DNA of 64,000 nucleotides from NCBI GenBank assembly GCA_025331125.1, contig JAOALB010000020.1, positions 248,001 to 312,000 of the forward strand. Reading direction: 5' to 3'. The stretch comes from Mycogone perniciosa. Its lineage: Eukaryota > Ascomycota > Sordariomycetes > Hypocreales > Hypocreaceae. Shown one piece after another: positions 35,172-47,938 of this stretch; position 1 is the stretch's first letter, and every line of letters starts with the position of its first letter. The notes below the pieces were generated by a model. It was given only the letters and a program-made list of their open reading frames with translations. It made no database searches and was not told where the DNA came from. A program made the translations under genes and the position numbers.

Positions 35172-36386
35172 ATGGCCCAAAACAGGCATTGGTAAGCTAA
35201 TCTCGCTCGTTCCTCGATGAAGTAAACATGCCTAAACAAATCCTGACACGCGCCGCCTCTCAGGGAACAGGACAAGGAGGCGACGGTGTATATCGGCAAC
35301 ATCGACGAGCGCGCAACGCCCGCCATGGTCTATGAAATCATGCTCCAGATGGGCCCTATCCATAACATCCACATGCCCCGCGACCGCGTCACGCAAACCC
35401 ATCAGGGCTTCGGCTTCGTCGAGTTTCGCACCCCAGCCGACGCTGAGTACGCTGCCAACGTCATGAACGGCATCAAGCTCTACGGCAAATCCCTGCGTGT
35501 TAACAAGGCCAGCGCGGACAAGCAAAAGGTCGCCGAGGTTGGCGCCGAGCTCTTCATCGGCAACCTCGATCCTATGGTCGACGAGAAGATCCTCTACGAC
35601 ACCTTCAGTCGCTTTGGCCCGCTGCTGAGTATTCCCAAGGTGGCTAGGGAAGACAGCGGCGCGAGCAAGGGCTTTGGTTTCGTCAGCTATGGAGACTTTG
35701 AGAGCAGTGATGCGGCTATTTCGAATTTGCACGGCCAGTATATCCTGAGCAAGGAGGTTTCTGTACAGTATGCCTTCAAGAAGGACGGCAAGGGCGAAAG
35801 ACATGGTGATCAGGCCGAGCGAGAGCTGGCTGCCCAGGCCAAGTCAAGGAATATTGTTCCTGAGGCTCAGCCTGTGCCTCAAGCCTTCCTGATGAACGGT
35901 GCTCCTCCAGCTACAGCTCCTCCACCACCCGCCTCCTCTGGCTTCGACCATTCAATGATGGCTGGCGCTGTTATCCCTCCGCCCATGATGGGAACACCAA
36001 CACATGCCCCCCCAAGCGGCTTTGCACCTCCGCCCCGTGGGCCATCTCCTTACAACAATGCTGGTGCTGGTCACCCCCCTCCCCCAAGTGGTTTTGGCGG
36101 CGCCGGCAGAGGCTCTGCTCCCTTACCCCCAGCGCCTTCAGGCCTACCAGCCAGACCTCCCCAAATCCCAGGAGGATACACAAACCCAGCAGACTTCCAC
36201 CCCGCGAGCTTTCGTCCTCCACCGGGCGCGCCCTCTGTGGCAGCTCCTCCCCCTCAAGGCTTCCCCGCCGTACCGCCCCCAGGCTTCCCTGTTCCGCCTC
36301 CCGGAGCATCAGGCACACCCCCTGCACCCCCCGGATTTATGCCACCTCCTGGATTTCAGAACCCACCAGGATTTGGTCGTCGGTGA
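35172..36386 (+). CDS. Splicing factor 3b subunit 4 (SF3B4/Hsh49)
   Basis: Two exons, 35172-35191 and 35264-36386, giving 380 residues. The product starts MAQNRHWEQDKEATVYIGNIDERAT. RRM1 (about residues 14-90) has RNP2 VYIGNI and RNP1 HQGFGFVEF. RRM2 (about 100-178) has LFIGNL and SKGFGFVSY. The C-terminal half is Pro/Gly/Ala-rich low complexity (PPPPG, PPGFP repeats), as in metazoan SF3B4 and filamentous fungi, and unlike the short yeast Hsh49. SF3B4 belongs to the SF3b part of U2 snRNP and contacts pre-mRNA near the branch site. The first exon has only 20 coding bases. The YIGN/ERATPAMVYEIMLQ segment identifies the family with high confidence. Confidence 0.94.
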
Positions 36387-36751
36387 AAAGATCTAGCTTA
36401 TCTAGTTCCCCAGGATACCACCGGATAGGGAAATGTACTTGGATCACGCGGAGCAGGCCATTTACACACAAGATTGCAGCATCATCAAGGCTCCAGGAAT
36501 GGACAACAAAAGCAGCGTCCTCGGGGACTCTCTTCATTTAACGCATTAGAAACCAAGAATGATGACCATTTCATGGTCAGGTATCGTACAGCGCTCCCAT
36601 ATGTACCAGGTTCCTTGATATATAATTGCCATCCAATTCTCCTCGGTCAAAAAGGGGTGTCAAAACAGAACCGTAACGCCTGGGAAAGGTTTCCGCCAAC
36701 AGAAAACACGCAACAGAATGGTTCTATTTTTCTTCTTCTTCTTCTCTGCGC
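36387..36751. other. Convergent spacer
   Basis: 365 bp between the stops of SF3B4 and SCC4. It should hold both 3' UTRs, and I see nothing else. Confidence 0.5.
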
Positions 36752-39700
36752 TCACAAACTCCGAGAAAATGCGTCCTTCGCCTCCATGGTTGCCTTGTCC
36801 CACTCCTGTTTAGCCTCCTCCCTCTGGCCTTGTACCTCGTATGAGTGTGCCAGCATCCCATCTGCCACGCTCTGCCACAGGACATTACCGCTTCTCTGAG
36901 CCTGCTTTGCTGCAGCTCGCGCACTTTTCAAGGCCTGTTCGCCAATGACATTTTCAAAGAACCGACTTCGCATGATGCACAAGGTGACCGCAGCCCCCAA
37001 CACATTACTAGTGGTTTTGGAGCCGGCCATGGCGGCGTGGATGTGCTGTTTTTGTTGATTAAGTTGCTGGGCCGGCTCTGTTACCAGTGCCGCCATAACG
37101 TTGTGCCAAGCGGTTCGGAGATCAATATTCCAGTGATTTGCACAATGAGGCTGGAGCTGTTCGATCAGGTCCAGCGTCTCCTGGTCATTCCGACAAGACG
37201 GATGCTGCATAATCCACAACCTGTTCAGGCCGGCAAGGAGGGCAATCTCTTGTTGCCCAGCCCTAATCCCAGCACCGCCTCTTTGTGGGACGATGAAGCA
37301 GTCGTCCAAGAAGATCTTGATGGCGGTTTGGAGGTCTCCTATTCCTTGATGATACACACCCGTTAGATAAATAGAGAGTAGCCTCACGGTAGTTTGTGTA
37401 GAAGGCGAAACAAGAGACTTGAGCTTCTGCACGACTTGCTTCACCGTTGCCCATTGACAGTGACTCGCGGCCACCAATCCTAGTAGGATGTTCAAGTAAG
37501 CCTGGGCTTCTTTTCTCCAGGATCGCTGCCTTATGGCCACATTGAGTGGAACGGGAGTCCCGTACGGGATACCGGCAGTTGAGCTGTCCCCTGGATGGAA
37601 AGATGTATGAGTCACCGATTTCGAATGTAATTAAGGGTGCCCTCATTTGCGACTTACATGTATCGAGGATTTTAAGGCCCTCCCGCCAGAACTCGGTGGA
37701 CCTGCGACCTTGTGAGGATGGTTTGTGAAAGTTGGCCAGTCCACTGATGGTGAATCTAGACTGTATGTTAGCTTCCAAGGAATCGTGAAAATAACCAGCA
37801 AGGGTAAACAAACACGAGAGACCTCAACTCCATCTTGGTCATGAATGTCGTAACCACAAAATCAGTCTCGCATTCTCCATCACCCAACCGAAGTATCGCC
37901 TGGGTATCCTCGCTCACGGTTTTCGCCGTCGAGGGCTGCTTCTTGATCGGCACCAAAAAGTCTAACTTAACATTATGCCACTCCTCACACTCATCCATGC
38001 ATTTCTGCAGCAACCGTAATTTCTGAGCCGTATGATCGGGGCTTTGATGATGCAAGCTCGCGGCGACTTCGAGCAGCAGAGTCAGCATGGTAAGTTGGAT
38101 GATCTGAACGGTCGGGTCGAATTGGAATTTGGCAGCCTGAGCGATACAGGCTTGTATCCTCTCCACGCTGCCATCTTTGGTTATTTTCAACAGGGTGAAG
38201 CCCTCTAATAGTGACGCGAGAACAGAGAGCGCATTATCGCCTCTTGTGTTGGCAACGTTTTGGACGGACCGTATGTTCTCAAGGACTCCTGCATCAGATA
38301 CATTTCCAATTTCCAGGTAGAAAGAGGCTTTCAATAGGCGAAATGCATAGTACCACTGAACATGCTTGAAACTGAGGGTTGGAAAGTCAGCGAATAGATC
38401 GGATTCCTAACAAGATTGCCACAACTTACGCCTCGCAATTAGAGATATGGCCATCAATGGCCTTTAGCGCTGCTTTATGATTCCTCTGAAACAGAACCTT
38501 TAACATAAGATACTGCATACAATATTTTAAATCATACATTCGATGCTTTTTTTTCCTGTCAGCATTGTAACCAGTAGGGGCAAGAGGACAACTACAACTC
38601 ACCTTATCACACAGTGTAATCCCTTTACCCAGTGCTGTCTCCGCTTCCATTAAATTCTCCGTTTCCTCTTGCAAAACTGCGGCATATCTCAATCGTACAC
38701 GCGCCTCCTCTCGCGGGGGAAGTTGATTGCTTTGCAATGCTGCCTCTAGACATGACAGACTCGTAGCTATGAGTTTCTGATACTCGTCAACTTGAATGGG
38801 GTATAATGACATCGCCACGTCATGTGACGAAGCACGCGCTTTCTCCAGGCACTCTTCTGCAATGGCCACCATGATCGGGATGGTGTTAACAGGCCGTGGC
38901 TTAGGTGGTACCGCAGGCGATCTCTTGGTGATGCTCGGAGAGCGCGCAGATAATGCCGGCGAATTGGTCACGGAGGAATGCGGACTACGCTTGATCCGGG
39001 GTTCGGGATTCTGCTGTGGTATTCGGGCAAAGATTGAGTCGTCCTCTTTCTTAACTGGGGTCAAGCTCGGATAAGGTTCTTTTACGACGATCGAGTCTTC
39101 TGTTTGCTCTTGCTTGGCAGCCTGGATATTGAGTGAGCTTGATGTTGAAACCGGTAGCGGAGTGAGTGGCGGCGGTTTCTGGATATCCTGAAGTTTCACA
39201 TAATGCATCGGCTGTGGCTCTTCAGGCGGTTGAATGTGGTGTTGCTGTTGTTGTTGTGGTTCGGGAGGTAAGCTATGGTGCTGCGGCTCGGCTGACTGGC
39301 TCGGCTGGGGATGATGTTGCCGAGTCTGTTGTTGTTGTTGAGATAGATGAGGTCGTGGTGGCGGCGGTTGTGTTTGGGGTTGTAGCTGCTGTTGGATAGA
39401 AGGGGTTGGTGTATGATTTTGATATATCGGAGACGGCTGAGGGCGCGAGTGTGGTTGAGAGTGTTGTGCCTGGTGTGCCTGTTGTTGTTGTTGTTGCTGA
39501 TGTTGCTGTTGCTGCTGTTGCTGGCGAGGTTGTATGTGCTGGATTGATTGTTGAGGGAGCGATTGCATCGGCTGCTGCATCTGTTGCGCTATGGGCTGCT
39601 GCCAGACATTGGTCAGTGAAAGAAACTGGCTCGTCGCCGGCTGCAACTGATGATGCCCTCTCCCAAGTTCCCCAGCATCATAGCCAGGGAAGACGTTGAA

Positions 39701-40060
39701 GTTGGAATTGTAGGACAAGATCGGCTGTTGCTGGTGCGCCTGTTGCTGGAACTGCTGCGGGTGCATATACAGACCCTGCGGGTTCTGGTAGAACTGCTGC
39801 TCGTGCCCGACGGTCCCAGGATACAGCGCCTGCTGTCCGTGATGATGCGTCGTCTGCTGGTGCTGCTGATGCGGCTGTTGCTGTTGTTGTTGTTGCTGCT
39901 GCTGCTGCTGCTGCTGTTGTTGTTGTTGTTGTTGGTGATGCTGCTGCTGGCCCGGTTGCTGGAAGTGATATCCTCCAGTCTGGTGTCCGTACATCTGCTG
40001 TTGCTGGTCCCCTTGGCCTGGAAAGGCCTGCCCCGAAGGCAGCGTCCCCCGGAATGACAT
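36752..40060 (-). CDS. Cohesin loading factor SCC4/MAU2
   Basis: Five exons, 38603-40060, 38430-38545, 37823-38371, 37658-37755 and 36752-37590, giving 1019 residues. The first ~400 residues are low-complexity: poly-Gln, His/Gln and Pro-rich tracts. From VAIAEECLEKARASS onward the protein is an all-helical TPR superhelix, with RLRYAAVLQEETENLMEAETALGKGITLCDK, HRMYDLKYCMQYLMLKVLFQRNHKAALKAI and C-terminal LKSARAAAKQAQRSGNVLWQSVADGMLAHSYEVQG typical of the cohesin-loader family (Pfam Cohesin_load). It pairs with Scc2/NIPBL to load cohesin on chromatin. Exon 2 must start after an A-tract AG at 38546, because the nearer CAG acceptor would shift the frame. Confidence 0.9.
39873..39934 (-). repeat. 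Poly-glutamine (CAG/CAA) tract in SCC4
   Basis: About 20 consecutive Gln codons, CAG in the middle and CAA at the ends, within a longer Gln/His-rich N-terminus. Length polymorphism between strains is likely. Confidence 0.9.
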
Positions 40061-40763
40061 CGCACTATCAGCATCTGACGCTCTTCTTGCTGGTAGGCGG
40101 AGGGAGCTCGGCGCAGCAATATCTCATGCTGTCCAGGTCCGTCCACCGTTTGCCGTTAACCGCTCGTCGCCTGTCGATGACAATATTCCCGTCGTCACTA
40201 TCGCATTCGCCGTCTTTTCGTTGGTTCGTCAGACACACCGTCACATGACGGCTCTCGAGGGTTGATCGAGCTGGATTCGCGCGTCGCGAAGGGATCCCGT
40301 GACGTTCGTTCCAGAAATGTTCGACAGAGTTGCAAGTCGGCCAATGCGGGAACACGCTCACGGGTGCGATCAGCCACACGCGCTAAGGTCAAGGCTCCTT
40401 AAATGCCATGGCTACCCTAGAATCCCATCACTAAAACCCGCCGCTGAATTCATGGGCTTGCAAAGGCGAGCAAATCAGATCAATCTTGTAGATTATTACT
40501 ATTAGGAGAGAGACATGTGTTTTCATGGTTCTATTACAAATAAGTAAATTCCAATGGTTGGGGCTACGGTTCCCATGCCGTGCCTTATAAGTTACGCAAT
40601 TCGACCAAACACCACCATGCGCAACATGACGACAACTCGACCTATGTCATGGCGCGATATGTGTACAAAGAAAAATCGACAACCAAACGCCTGGTCATGC
40701 ATATGCAGTATATCCACAGTATTAAGATCCACGCGGCACCTATGTATAGGATCCCACATCACC
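40061..40763. other. SCC4 upstream region / CYK3 3' side
   Basis: 703 bp between the CYK3 stop and the SCC4 start, both on the minus strand. No gene is visible. Confidence 0.5.
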
Positions 40764-43700
40764 TCAGCCCACGCATACCCATTCGGCAAACACGCACCAT
40801 CGCGCGGTGCGATCTGCCAGCACTAGCCCTCTCCATACACCCTTCTCGGAACACTTGATGATCGTTTCCCATGTGCCGCCATCGCTAATTTCTTCGTCAC
40901 TGGCGTAACGGTTAGAGCCGACGCTGATGCCCTTGCGCTCCTCCTTCCTCACAAGACGGAGGATTTTGCCTCCTGGTGTTTGAATCGCCAACTTGGCTGG
41001 CTTCTTGCCGGCAACAGTCCCACTAGCCGAGCTTGGATTCGAGCCGCTGACACTAGAGGCGTTCATGCTCAAAGCAGATCCAGGCCGAACAAAGGGAATT
41101 GGGCTTGCTCCTCCAGGGTTCGACGCTGGTGTGAGGGCTGACTGCGGTCCGCTCACGACGCAGCTGGGGTGCTGTCGAATGGCAAACACAAATGTGTTGT
41201 TGAGCGCCAGCTGTCGACATTGTGGCTGAACGACATATATATCGTGCCGTTGGGCATGAGGCGTCGGATGTCTCACCACAAACTCGTACGGAGGATTCTC
41301 GCCAGTGTGAATGATCGGTAGCGCAAAGGCGAGAGGGTGAGGGATGTCCTTGATGCTCTGCATCAGTCCCCTCTTTCCAGCATAAATCTTCAACATCCCT
41401 TGACCCTCATCCCCAGGCAGCAGCGCCTTCACCGTGTAGCGCTTCACGCCATTGTACCACTCCGCTTGGGCAAGGGCTTTCTTTCTGACGATGTCGCCAC
41501 TCTCAAACAGGTCACCGTCGTTGTCTCTCGAGTAAGCTCGCGCCTCAACCTCTGCTACTACTTCAACATCGCCCGGAACATTGAATTTGAGATGGACCAT
41601 CTCCAGATCCTCTATTCTGACCACACTAGTGTTGTAGTCCATTATCTCAATACCATTTCTGAAGAACGCAGAGCAGGTGAGTGGAAGATTTAACAGCGTC
41701 TCATGGGCTACCGGAGGCACGATATGCTGCTGGTCGTGATGCTCGGGGACATGGGTCCAGCAACTCTCAGTCGGCCGTGTGAGGAACCACCAAAAGTCCG
41801 CCGACGACCCGTTAACGCTTGAATAGAGGCCGCGTTTAGGACTCGATGGGCTTGCCAAGCATGTATCAATTATGCGCCATTCATTGTCGACAATAACCAC
41901 ATTCCACCAATGGTTAGACCGGGGCATCATGTTGAGGTCTGGAATGTCTCCTGGGCATTTCAAGTATCCCCTTACAATCTCGCAATGCAGACCAACTGCA
42001 GTGCACATCTCCATGACAAGCAAGGCATACTCTTCAGCACACCCTCGTCTCGCCTGGATGACGCGCCGAGTATCAATCTCCCCCTCAAAGTCTTCCTCCC
42101 AACATATCTTTTCCGCAACCCAAGTGAAAATGGCCCGGAGTCGTTGTACATCACTTCGGTATGGTCGACAGACGTATGTTGTAGCGAGTGTCATTGCTGT
42201 TGTCCCTGGAGGAGGTTCTTTTATGAAGCGGGAGTTTTTGTCGACCTGAGTGAGGTTGATTGACTGATAATTCTCTGGACTTCGGACTGGCATTCCATTC
42301 GCTCCTTCGTCGCCCTCGATACCCTCATAAAGTTCATCGACGGGGTTGATTGCAGGATGCTCCTGCATCTGACAACGATCCCTTCGCTCAGTCCGCTCAA
42401 TCTTGCTTAGTGAGTTGGAACGGTTAACATCCCGTCTGACTTGAACCCAGTCGACAGCACCGCTGAGGCCCATCTCCCTAGCCACATCCCGCCTAGCATA
42501 AGGAGTTGTAGCTGCTGGGACTGAATCGAGCTGTTGTGATCGAGCAAACGGCGATGACTTGACGGTTGGCATATGCCCAGCGGCAATGCTTCCCCGGTTA
42601 CTGGCGACTCCCGTCTTGGCAGAGTCGAATATCTTCTTGAAGATATTCCGTTTCGGAGCTTTGGGATGGACGAGACCACCGAGTCCCGGTGTACCATCAT
42701 CATGCAAGCCGACCTGAGAGACGGGCCTTGAGGTGCCACCTCCAGCAACACTGGTCGCATGGCTACTGTGATATGTTACGCCAGTGAAGGGTGTTTCTGG
42801 GCGATCCAATTCCCCCTCCCTTATGCTTAGTGAACTCTGAGCACGCTGAGTCGTCCGGGCCAGACTTCCAGCGCTCGTAGAGCTGAAGGCACTAGCAGAG
42901 ACACCGCTCCAGAGTGTCCTAGCACTGCTCTGAGTCGACGAGCTGCTGTTGCTCTGGTTGCCAGATGAGGCGTTAGTGTAGTTTGTTTTGGTAGTATATG
43001 TTCGCTCGATCCCCCCAATCTCATAGGCGGACTTGCGGGCTCGCAACTTCCTGCTGTCTGGAATGACGGGCTCTCCAGCAGACGACTTCGGACGAGGATA
43101 GTGTTGACCCTTGGGAGGAGGAGGAGGGGGAGGGCCATCGTCAATATCGATGGCGGGCATACTTGAGCTATGTTGATGCATTCTCTGTATTTGCTTCTCC
43201 ATCCGCTCAACATAGTTGCTGAGTTGAGGCAACTCATGGCGCTTCTCACGGTATCCATCCTGATGTGATGTATTCTGGGACGACCCTCCGCTCCAAGTCT
43301 CGTAGCCCTCATCTAAATGAGAGACACCTATTGATGTCATTGGTCTGGCTCGGTCCTGCCCCTTGGATTTAGGTCGTGGAGAGATCATATCAAAAGACTC
43401 CGGTGACCAGGGATCAAATGTGGGCTGCGGTAACTCTGTCTCCCTACCCCCCCCAATGCCTTCTAATCGGTCTAACTGCTGCATCACTCCATCCATGGCT
43501 TCTCGCAATGGTGATGGCGTCATGTGGTTGTCCTCCAGTGAGGGTCGGTGAGAGGTGTGCCCCTGTGGTGTGTGGTATCCCTCGTGCCTAGCATCATATG
43601 CCCTATCATCGTATGTAGTATACGATGCCTGCCTCGACAGACTATGAGGATCGTTGTATGAGGCATCGGAAGGACGGCGATGAGCGTTGTATTGATTAAA

Positions 43701-44512
43701 TGAAGTGGTGGAGCCATGTCGTGATATGTCGGAGGGGTTGTATGAGATGGTGGAGCCATGTCTTGTCATGCCATGGTAATTGTGCGACACGTCGTTGGAT
43801 TCCTCTCGCACGACGTGTCGATGTGGAGGCGGAGCTGGCGGAGGCGGAGAGTCTGTCCTTCCTACGCTTCCTCTGCGACTGGGCGGCCGGTTGACGGATG
43901 GCGCTGGAGAGGGTGCTCTTGATCCGTAGCCATTGACTTGTGGCGGTGAAGGGACATGGCCAATATCGTCGTGTATGCTTTTTGCGAGAACGAGTGAGGC
44001 AGATGTGGACGTGGCGGAGTTTTCTCTTGGTCGTGATGTCGTAACCTCTCGCGAGGGCTTCTCCTTTAGCCGCTGCTTTGGCACTTCTCGAAAGGTTTCG
44101 GGTTGCTTGGCGGTTGTGTAATGAGGGGCCTTGGCGTACGCCTCAAATGGTTTCCGGAACGATTTTGTTCCCGCTGTCTTTGGGCCAGATGTCGTGCTCA
44201 GTGGTAGCGGACTTGGTGTTTTGGTCGGTCGGAAGGTATCTGGTAGAACCTCGACGAAGTTGGATGGAAACGAACCGACGGTCCTTCGATCTCGAAACAG
44301 TCTACCAACCCACCACGAGCCATCGCCAGCATTGAGACATTCGATTAAGTCGCCCTCGATGAATCCAAGATCGCGTTTCGACTATGCGGAACCATTAGCC
44401 ATTGAGAGAACAGACAGCAGACACGGAAGCAACAAACCTCTCCTCCCCAAGAATACACAGCTCGGCACCAGCACGGAAACCGCGAAGGCAGCGGTGGTGG
44501 TGCGAGAGCCAT
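40764..44512 (-). CDS. CYK3: Cytokinesis protein 3 (SH3 + transglutaminase-like)
   Basis: Two exons, 44438-44512 and 40764-44381, giving 1230 residues. An N-terminal SH3 domain spans the junction: RAVYSWGGE-SKRDLGFIEGDLIECLNAGDGSWWVGRLFRDRRTVGSFPSNFVEVL. A ~550-residue Ser/Pro-rich linker follows. The transglutaminase-like domain (about residues 680-820) has RLRAIFTWVAEKICWEED, RRGCAEEYALLVMEMC, NHWWNVVIV and EWRIIDTC. The C-terminus (SDEEISDGGTWETIIKCSEKGVWRGLVLADRTARWCVFAEW) is highly conserved in filamentous fungi. Cyk3 acts at the contractile ring with Hof1 and Inn1 to promote septum synthesis. Cys, His and Asp residues sit where a catalytic triad would be expected. It is divergent from a GCK-type kinase. 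Confidence 0.92.
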
Positions 44513-45857
44513 CGCGCCGACTGTTGCGGCGCCTTAATGCCGGTAGTTTGGAAAATCGAAGAATGTAAAATGTTTGCCCAATGTGCTTGCTCCGTCTTTT
44601 GGGTGAGCTAGATGTGAAGTGGCGGTTGTGGATGACCAATGAACGAGTTCGAGTTTTCCGCGGTATTCCAAAGACAAAACCGTCAGTTGAATCGACCCGG
44701 CAAACACATTCACACACAACGACTGAAGGCAGATCAATGTGAAAATCAATAGTACATATGCGATATGTGCGATATTAGCGAGATCATGATACCCCAGGCC
44801 GTTGTTGATCGAAACGAGGAAGCTTGGCCCAAGGGACGTTGCAACAAAGACCTTGTGTGTATCCGAGTGATGGAGACGAACGAGACAAGCCCGCTAAGCT
44901 CAGACTGTCGATACGGGGAGTGCAGCAGCTGTGGATTGCTGTCTGTGCTGCATGAAGCGAGATTGCAGCAAAGCATGTACGAGTACGCAAGGCTAGGTCT
45001 GCCTCTCAGCATTTCCACCGCTGCTGGAGCTACGGGAATGGTGGACAATGGCGCTTCGTGAAGCAGGACAGGGGTTGTCTCGAACAACAGCGAACAACAG
45101 AGGGGCATGAATTCGTTGCCACGGCGACACGTACTTCAGGCCTGGCGCTGAGGCTGACGGAAGGGAGCGGACGATGTTTTAGCGCCATCGCACGCCCGCA
45201 TGGCGCTAAACGGAGTCCCCCAGCGCGCCCAATAGCGCCCCAGATTCGGAAACCCAGCGCTACGCACACGGCCAGGGTTGCGTCAGGGCCTCCATGGCGA
45301 CCGCATGGCACTAATAGCAATTGAGTTCCAGTGCTCTGATCAGACTGCAGCTGGCATGCAAGGTCTCGCGCACTGGGGACGATAGAGAGCCACGGCCACT
45401 TGTTGATAAGACATCTTCTTGCTCTCAACACCATGATGGACTCTTTGCGATAATGCCCACGAGCCGTACGAGTAAGATCCTTTTCTTCCCTCATTCGGTG
45501 TCTTGGTTATCTTATCTTCAATTACAGCCCGCCGGTGAAGCTGCCACAGCTATCCCAAAGCGGTAAATTGTAAACAAACGGCCCTAGCTACCCCGGCTCC
45601 GCTGTCCCAGACAACGCTTATTAAACTTGCAGCACTTCCCAAAACTACGAGTACTGACGTACCTGAAATACGAATATCTACGCGTACGCTTCTGAACTAT
45701 TTGCTTTGGTCCCTCATCGATTCTATCCAGTCCATCATCTGCCACACTGTATCACGTCCATCGCGAACACTGTTTCCGAGCGTTGTCGACTTATCTGCCG
45801 TCGGTGGCAGCAGATCGGGAAAAAGGGCGACGTTTCAAGACACAAGGGCAAATAAAC
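44513..45857. promoter_or_regulatory. Shared divergent region CYK3 / GCK kinase
   Basis: 1.35 kb between divergent start codons. Three TACGAGTA motifs are present (44978, 45467, 45646). No supportable gene. Confidence 0.5.
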
Positions 45858-47938
45858 ATGGCTGACGAGGGTCTCGCTGAGCACTATCAGGTGCTGGAGG
45901 AGCTTGGACGTGAGTCTTCGCACAATTCTCTTTCAATGTGTGTGCTGTTGCTAACGTCGTGAATTAGGGGGCAGCTTTGGCGTTGTCTACAAGGGAATCG
46001 AAAAGGCGACCGGCGAGACTGTTGCCATCAAACATGTGAGTCTCCCTTGACTTCGCGCACCCTGCATATCCGGATTTCAGTGCGTTAATCATTACCACGT
46101 TTAGATCGATCTCGAGTCCAACGACGATGACATCCAAGATATCCAAGCCGAAATCGCCGTATTGAGCACTTGCGCCAGCCCCTTTGTGACCCAATACAAA
46201 GGCTCGTTTCTCCGTGGACACAAGCTATGGATCGTAATGGAGTATCTGGGTGGTGGATCATGCTTGGATCTGGTAAGTTGCGATAGCTTATTCTTCCCAA
46301 CTGAATTGATGTAGCAGAGATCTAACTCCGATGCAGTTAAAACCACGAAACTTTAGCGAGGCGCACATCGCCATCATCTGTCGCGAGCTCCTCTTCGGCA
46401 TCCAGTATCTTCATAGCGAGGGCAAGATCCACCGAGATATCAAGGCAGCGAACGTGCTACTCTCGGATACCGGCAAGGTTAAGCTGGCGGACTTTGGCGT
46501 TGCCGCCCAGCTTACCAACATCAAATCCCAGCGCAACACATTTGTCGGCACCCCTTTTTGGATGGCCCCCGAGGTGATCCAGCAAGACGGATACAGCTTC
46601 AAGGCCGATATATGGTCGCTGGGAATTACTGCCATGGAAATGGCCAATGGTGAGCCACCGCTGTGCCACATTCACCCGATGAAGGTCCTCTTCCACATCC
46701 CCAAGAATCCGCCTCCGAGGCTAGAAGGCAATTTCAGCAAGGATTTCAAGGACTTCATCGCCCAGTGTCTTACCAAGGAGTGTGACAGACGACCAACCGC
46801 CAGAGAATTGTTGCGACACCGATTCATTCGCTCAGCTGGCAAGGTCGAGGCGCTGCAGGAGCTCATTGCCCAACGACAGATGTGGGATGCCAACCAGAAT
46901 CGACAGAAACATCCAATTTACTACCAGGAGACCTTGCAAACGATATCATCAAGGGACAACGATCAAGAGTGGGTGTTCGATACTGTCAAATCCGTCGCCC
47001 CGCCACCAAAGAGACCAAGCGTAAAGCATCGCAAGCCATCCTCAATGCTGACGGTGGATGAAGGACTGCGAAAGCTCGATCTCAACGACGGCCCACTGGG
47101 ACCTTCGTCACCTGCTATCAGCACGGTCCGGAAGTCTACAGTCCGTCGTACACCATCCATTGCTCCGTCCGGCTCAATACAGCCCAACGGATCACCACGC
47201 GCTTCCATAGCCCCCAAGAGACCGCTGCAGCCAGATATGTCCTTTGGCAATTCAGGATCGACTATGCGTCTTTTCAGAAGAGTACCATCGGATAGTGCAA
47301 CAAATACACAATCGAGCAGAGCTGCTTCCCCTGATGACGTCTTCGGTGACGAGAACATCCCCCCCTCCACAGCTGCTCCAGTGGAACCATATGGCAAGGA
47401 GGCTATACTGGGACGAAGACTCTATTCCAAGGCGGTAGAGCCGACTCTGGCCGAGCTCCATGCTCAAACTTCCGCAATGCAGAAGCGGGAGGCTTTGGCA
47501 AAGCTGTCAGACGCGTTTGCCGCCTTGGACGCTGTTGATCCTGAAGGTGCTTACCACCTAATGAGCAACCTTGTCAGCGCCATGTCGCAAGACAACAAGT
47601 TGAATGCAGCGTTGCTTCGTCAAGGGCAACAGAAGATTCCGGATGACGGGACTCCGCAAGGAACGGTTATCGTTAAGAACTCGACACCGTCAGCAGGAAG
47701 TCCGGCCAAGCTGTTGATGAGTTCTAACAACCCTCATATCAGAAGTCATCGTCGACGGCAAATGGATGCGCCAGCCAAGTTGGGCGGCGAGAGAGACCCT
47801 GAGAAGGAAAAGCTACCTGTTGAAGAGAAGTACCCGGGTATAGATGCACGATCTGGCATGGAGCACTGCAAGCAACTGTCAGATGTACTCTACAATCGAT
47901 GGGCTGATGGGCTTCGAATTCGATGGCCCGCCGTATGA
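45858..47938 (+). CDS. Ste20-family GCK protein kinase (Sid1/MST-like)
   Basis: Four exons, 45858-45909, 45968-46035, 46105-46272 and 46337-47938, giving 629 residues. The kinase domain begins near residue 10: LGRGSFGVVYKG (Gly loop, completed across the first junction), VAIK (lysine), IHRDIKAANVLL (catalytic loop), LADFGVAAQL (DFG) and FVGTPFWMAPEVI (activation loop and APE). The sequence NDDDIQDIQAEIAVLS and SQRNTFVGTPFWMAPEVIQQ mark the GCK-III/Sid1-MST group. The C-terminal ~330 residues are Ser/Pro-rich with a conserved helical patch (LHAQTSAMQKREALAKLSDAFAALDAVDP). In fungi these kinases act in septation-initiation and polarity (MOR) signalling. Which paralogue it is (Sid1/SepL versus MST-1) I cannot settle without alignment. 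Confidence 0.9.
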
